This document shows positions 6,889 through 8,191 of a stretch of DNA of 8,191 nucleotides, piece after piece. The stretch is from SMWC01 sp963581225 (GTDB lineage Bacteria; Pseudomonadota; Gammaproteobacteria; Steroidobacterales; Rariloculaceae). Below the pieces are notes generated by a model that worked only from the letters and a program-made list of their open reading frames with translations, did no database searches and was not told the origin of the DNA. Each line of letters begins with the position of its first letter. Within the stretch, counting starts at the first letter, position 1. The position numbers were made by a program, and so were the translations under genes. The DNA is taken from positions 1 through 8,191 of the forward strand of contig CAUZMW010000102.1 of NCBI GenBank assembly GCA_963581225.1, written 5' to 3'.

Positions 6889-6973
6889 TGGTGCCGACGG
6901 CCGGACTCGAACCGGCACGGCTTGCGCCACTGCCCCCTCAAGACAGCGTGTCTACCAGTTCCACCACGTCGGC
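6889..6973 (-). tRNA. tRNA-Leu (anticodon GAG)
   Basis: An 85-base tRNA including an encoded CCA end. The acceptor stem GCCGACG pairs perfectly with CGTCGGC, followed by discriminator A and CCA (6891-6889). The D arm contains GTGGAACTGGTAGACAC. The anticodon stem CTGTC/GGCAG encloses the loop TTGAGGG, giving anticodon GAG at 6939-6937, which reads leucine CUC and CUU codons. A long class II variable arm with the hairpin GGC-GCAA-GCC is present, as expected for leucine. The T arm is GCCGG-TTCGAGT-CCGGC. It lies 21 bases after the secG stop, too close for an obvious promoter of its own, so it is probably cut out of a tpiA-secG transcript. The same isoacceptor follows secG in E. coli (leuU). Confidence 0.97.
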
Positions 6974-6994
6974 ATTGTCGAGTGAGTCAGGCTT

Positions 6995-7384
6995 CTACTC
7001 GGAGGTTTCGCTATCGGCCGACTCTGTCGGATCTTCAGGCTCATAGGTCAGACCCGGCAACTCGGGCAGCTCGGTCGACTCGAAGCGCGGTGCCGAAGTC
7101 GTTGGTTCTTGCTCAAGCCCCTGCTCCAGAATACTCACCGGCACGGTCTGGCGACCCGACAGATACGCCAGGGACAGGCTGGTCATGAAGAAAAACGTGG
7201 CCAACACGGCCGTCGCACGGGAGAGAAAGCTTGCGGAACCGCGAGAACCGAACACGGTTCCGGAAGCGCCGGCGCCGAATCCTGAGCCCGCGCTCGCCCC
7301 CTTGCCGCGTTGCAGCAGCACGAGCGCTACGATAAGCAGCGCCACACCTACGTGAAACATCAGCACGAGCTGTTGAAGAACCAT
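6995..7384 (-). CDS. secG: Protein translocase subunit SecG
   Basis: This is the small accessory subunit of the SecYEG channel that assists protein export across the inner membrane. It has 129 residues. Helix 1 spans about 4-24 (LQQLVLMF to ALVLL). The conserved cytoplasmic loop follows, with QRGKGASAGSGFG and FGSRGSASFLSR (25-56). Helix 2 spans about 57-75. After residue 80 comes an acidic, Pro/Thr/Ser/Glu-rich tail of about 45 residues; tails of variable sequence are common in proteobacterial SecG, but the acidity here is marked. The gene starts 10 bases after tpiA, an arrangement conserved in many proteobacteria, and the tRNA follows at once. The ribosome site is weak (TGAG). Confidence 0.95.
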   Translation of the reverse strand: MVLQQLVLMFHVGVALLIVALVLLQRGKGASAGSGFGAGASGTVFGSRGSASFLSRATAVLATFFFMTSLSLAYLSGRQTVPVSILEQGLEQEPTTSAPRFESTELPELPGLTYEPEDPTESADSETSE

Positions 7385-7394
7385 GTCGTCGATC

Positions 7395-8165
7395 TCAGCT
7401 TGGGGCCGCTCGATAGATGGCTAGAAATTCCTGCGCCTTGAGAGACGCGCCACCGACCAAACCACCGTCTATGTCGTCCATGACAAACAGCTCCTGAGCA
7501 TTCGCGCCCTTGACGCTGCCACCATACAAAATCCTCAATTCGGCCGCGATTGTAGCATCTCGTGTGCTAATCATCGTGCGGATCGCCGCGTGCACGTCCT
7601 GTGCCTGAGCCGGCGTGGCCGTCAGTCCGGTGCCTATCGCCCAAATCGGCTCGTAAGCGATTACGGCCGTCGCGAACGCCTCGACTCCCGCCGCATTCAG
7701 CACGGCATCGACCTGCCGCCTCACGACCGTTTCGGTCCGGCCGGCTTCCCTTTCTTCCAACGACTCGCCGACACAGAGAATCGGGGTCAACCCCTGGCTT
7801 TGTGCCGCCTTGAATTTTGTCGCCACCTGGCCATCGGTCTCGCCATACAGCGTGCGGCGCTCGGAATGACCGACGATGACGTACTCGCAACCCACATCGA
7901 CCAGCATCGTGCCGGCCACCTCGCCGGTGAAAGCTCCAGGCGCGGTCTGCTCGGAGAGGTCCTGGGCGCCGAGAAGGATCGGGCTACCGGCGACCCATGA
8001 CGATAGGTCGCTCAGATAAACGAGCGGCGGGCAGAGCAGCATCTCAGCGCTGCGCTCACCGGTAACGCCTTCGATCAGGCCGGTGACAAGTTCCCGGCTC
8101 TCGGTCAGGGAGCCGTGCATCTTCCAGTTACCGGCGATTAGTAGTTTTCGTGAGTTTGCGGCCAT
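7395..8165 (-). CDS. tpiA: Triosephosphate isomerase
   Basis: Glycolytic and gluconeogenic enzyme of the cytoplasm that interconverts dihydroxyacetone phosphate and glyceraldehyde 3-phosphate. It has 256 residues, normal for a bacterial TIM barrel. Catalytic residues are all visible: N13 and K15 in AGNWKMHG, H100 in IVGHSERR, and E172 in AYEPIWAIGTG, the last followed by the mobile phosphate-gripping loop 6. The phosphate-binding YGGSVKGAN (214-222) and DGGLVGGASL (233-242) are intact. A longer frame could begin with GTG at 8189, but ATG at 8165 is preferred: AGGA lies 4 bases upstream and the N-terminus then matches the family. Its promoter is outside the window. It heads the tpiA-secG-tRNA unit. 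Confidence 0.97.
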   Translation of the reverse strand: MAANSRKLLIAGNWKMHGSLTESRELVTGLIEGVTGERSAEMLLCPPLVYLSDLSSWVAGSPILLGAQDLSEQTAPGAFTGEVAGTMLVDVGCEYVIVGHSERRTLYGETDGQVATKFKAAQSQGLTPILCVGESLEEREAGRTETVVRRQVDAVLNAAGVEAFATAVIAYEPIWAIGTGLTATPAQAQDVHAAIRTMISTRDATIAAELRILYGGSVKGANAQELFVMDDIDGGLVGGASLKAQEFLAIYRAAPS

Positions 8166-8191
8166 ATAGTCCTGCGTTAACCGTGCCACTG

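Noticed and set aside
6871..6930. Upstream extension of the DUF6152-like gene to an ATG at 6930
   Set aside because: The extra 20 residues are read from the tRNA-Leu gene (the AVPVRVRPSAP pattern is typical of a translated tRNA 3' half). A signal peptide starts cleanly at the ATG at 6870.
8166..8189. GTG start for tpiA at 8189
   Set aside because: The extra eight residues are not family-like, and AGGA lies immediately upstream of the ATG at 8165.
1..8191. CRISPR arrays, insertion sequences, toxin-antitoxin or defence genes
   Set aside because: No spaced direct repeats, terminal inverted repeats, transposase motifs or defence-type domains were seen. Nearly every base is accounted for by housekeeping genes on one strand.

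Overview
The window is a conventional, moderately GC-rich proteobacterial chromosome segment in which every gene lies on the minus strand, so transcription runs from the right edge to the left. In transcription order it reads tpiA, secG, tRNA-Leu(GAG), a secreted DUF6152-type protein of unknown function, nuoA, nuoB, nuoC, nuoD, nuoE, nuoF and the first 333 codons of nuoG, which runs off the left edge. The coding density is very high. The only non-coding stretches longer than about 25 bases are the 97-base nuoA leader and a 70-base nuoB-nuoC spacer.

The right third (6889-8165) is the conserved block tpiA-secG-tRNA-Leu, which in many beta- and gammaproteobacteria sits directly upstream of the nuo operon. 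The tRNA has the GAG anticodon, the same isoacceptor that follows secG in E. coli. The left two thirds (1-5702) encode the peripheral arm of respiratory complex I (NDH-1). NuoE, NuoF and NuoG form the NADH-oxidising module, NuoB, NuoC and NuoD form the quinone-reducing connecting module, and NuoA is a membrane subunit at the quinone site. All the cofactor ligands I could check are present: N1a in NuoE, N3 and FMN in NuoF, N1b, N5 and N4 in NuoG, and N2 in NuoB. NuoC and NuoD are separate proteins and NuoG lacks the N7 cysteine set. This is the mitochondria-like form of NDH-1, not the E. coli form with fused NuoCD and an N7 cluster.

The unusual element is the gene at 5800-6870, placed between the tRNA and nuoA where many relatives have nothing. 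Its N-terminal half resembles DUF6152, exported proteins that start with an AHHS motif and carry a WRNPH motif. Proteins of this kind are, as far as I recall, frequent in environmental gammaproteobacteria such as Steroidobacter- and Woeseia-like lineages. That, with the locus order and the NDH-1 type, suggests an uncultured or environmental gammaproteobacterium. This placement is inference, not proof.

I found no CRISPR array, insertion sequence, phage gene, toxin-antitoxin pair or other defence-like system. Nothing here supports an undescribed multi-gene system. The points worth a second look are the intercalated secreted protein, its tRNA-derived 5' leader, the internal nuo promoter region and a few subunit idiosyncrasies.
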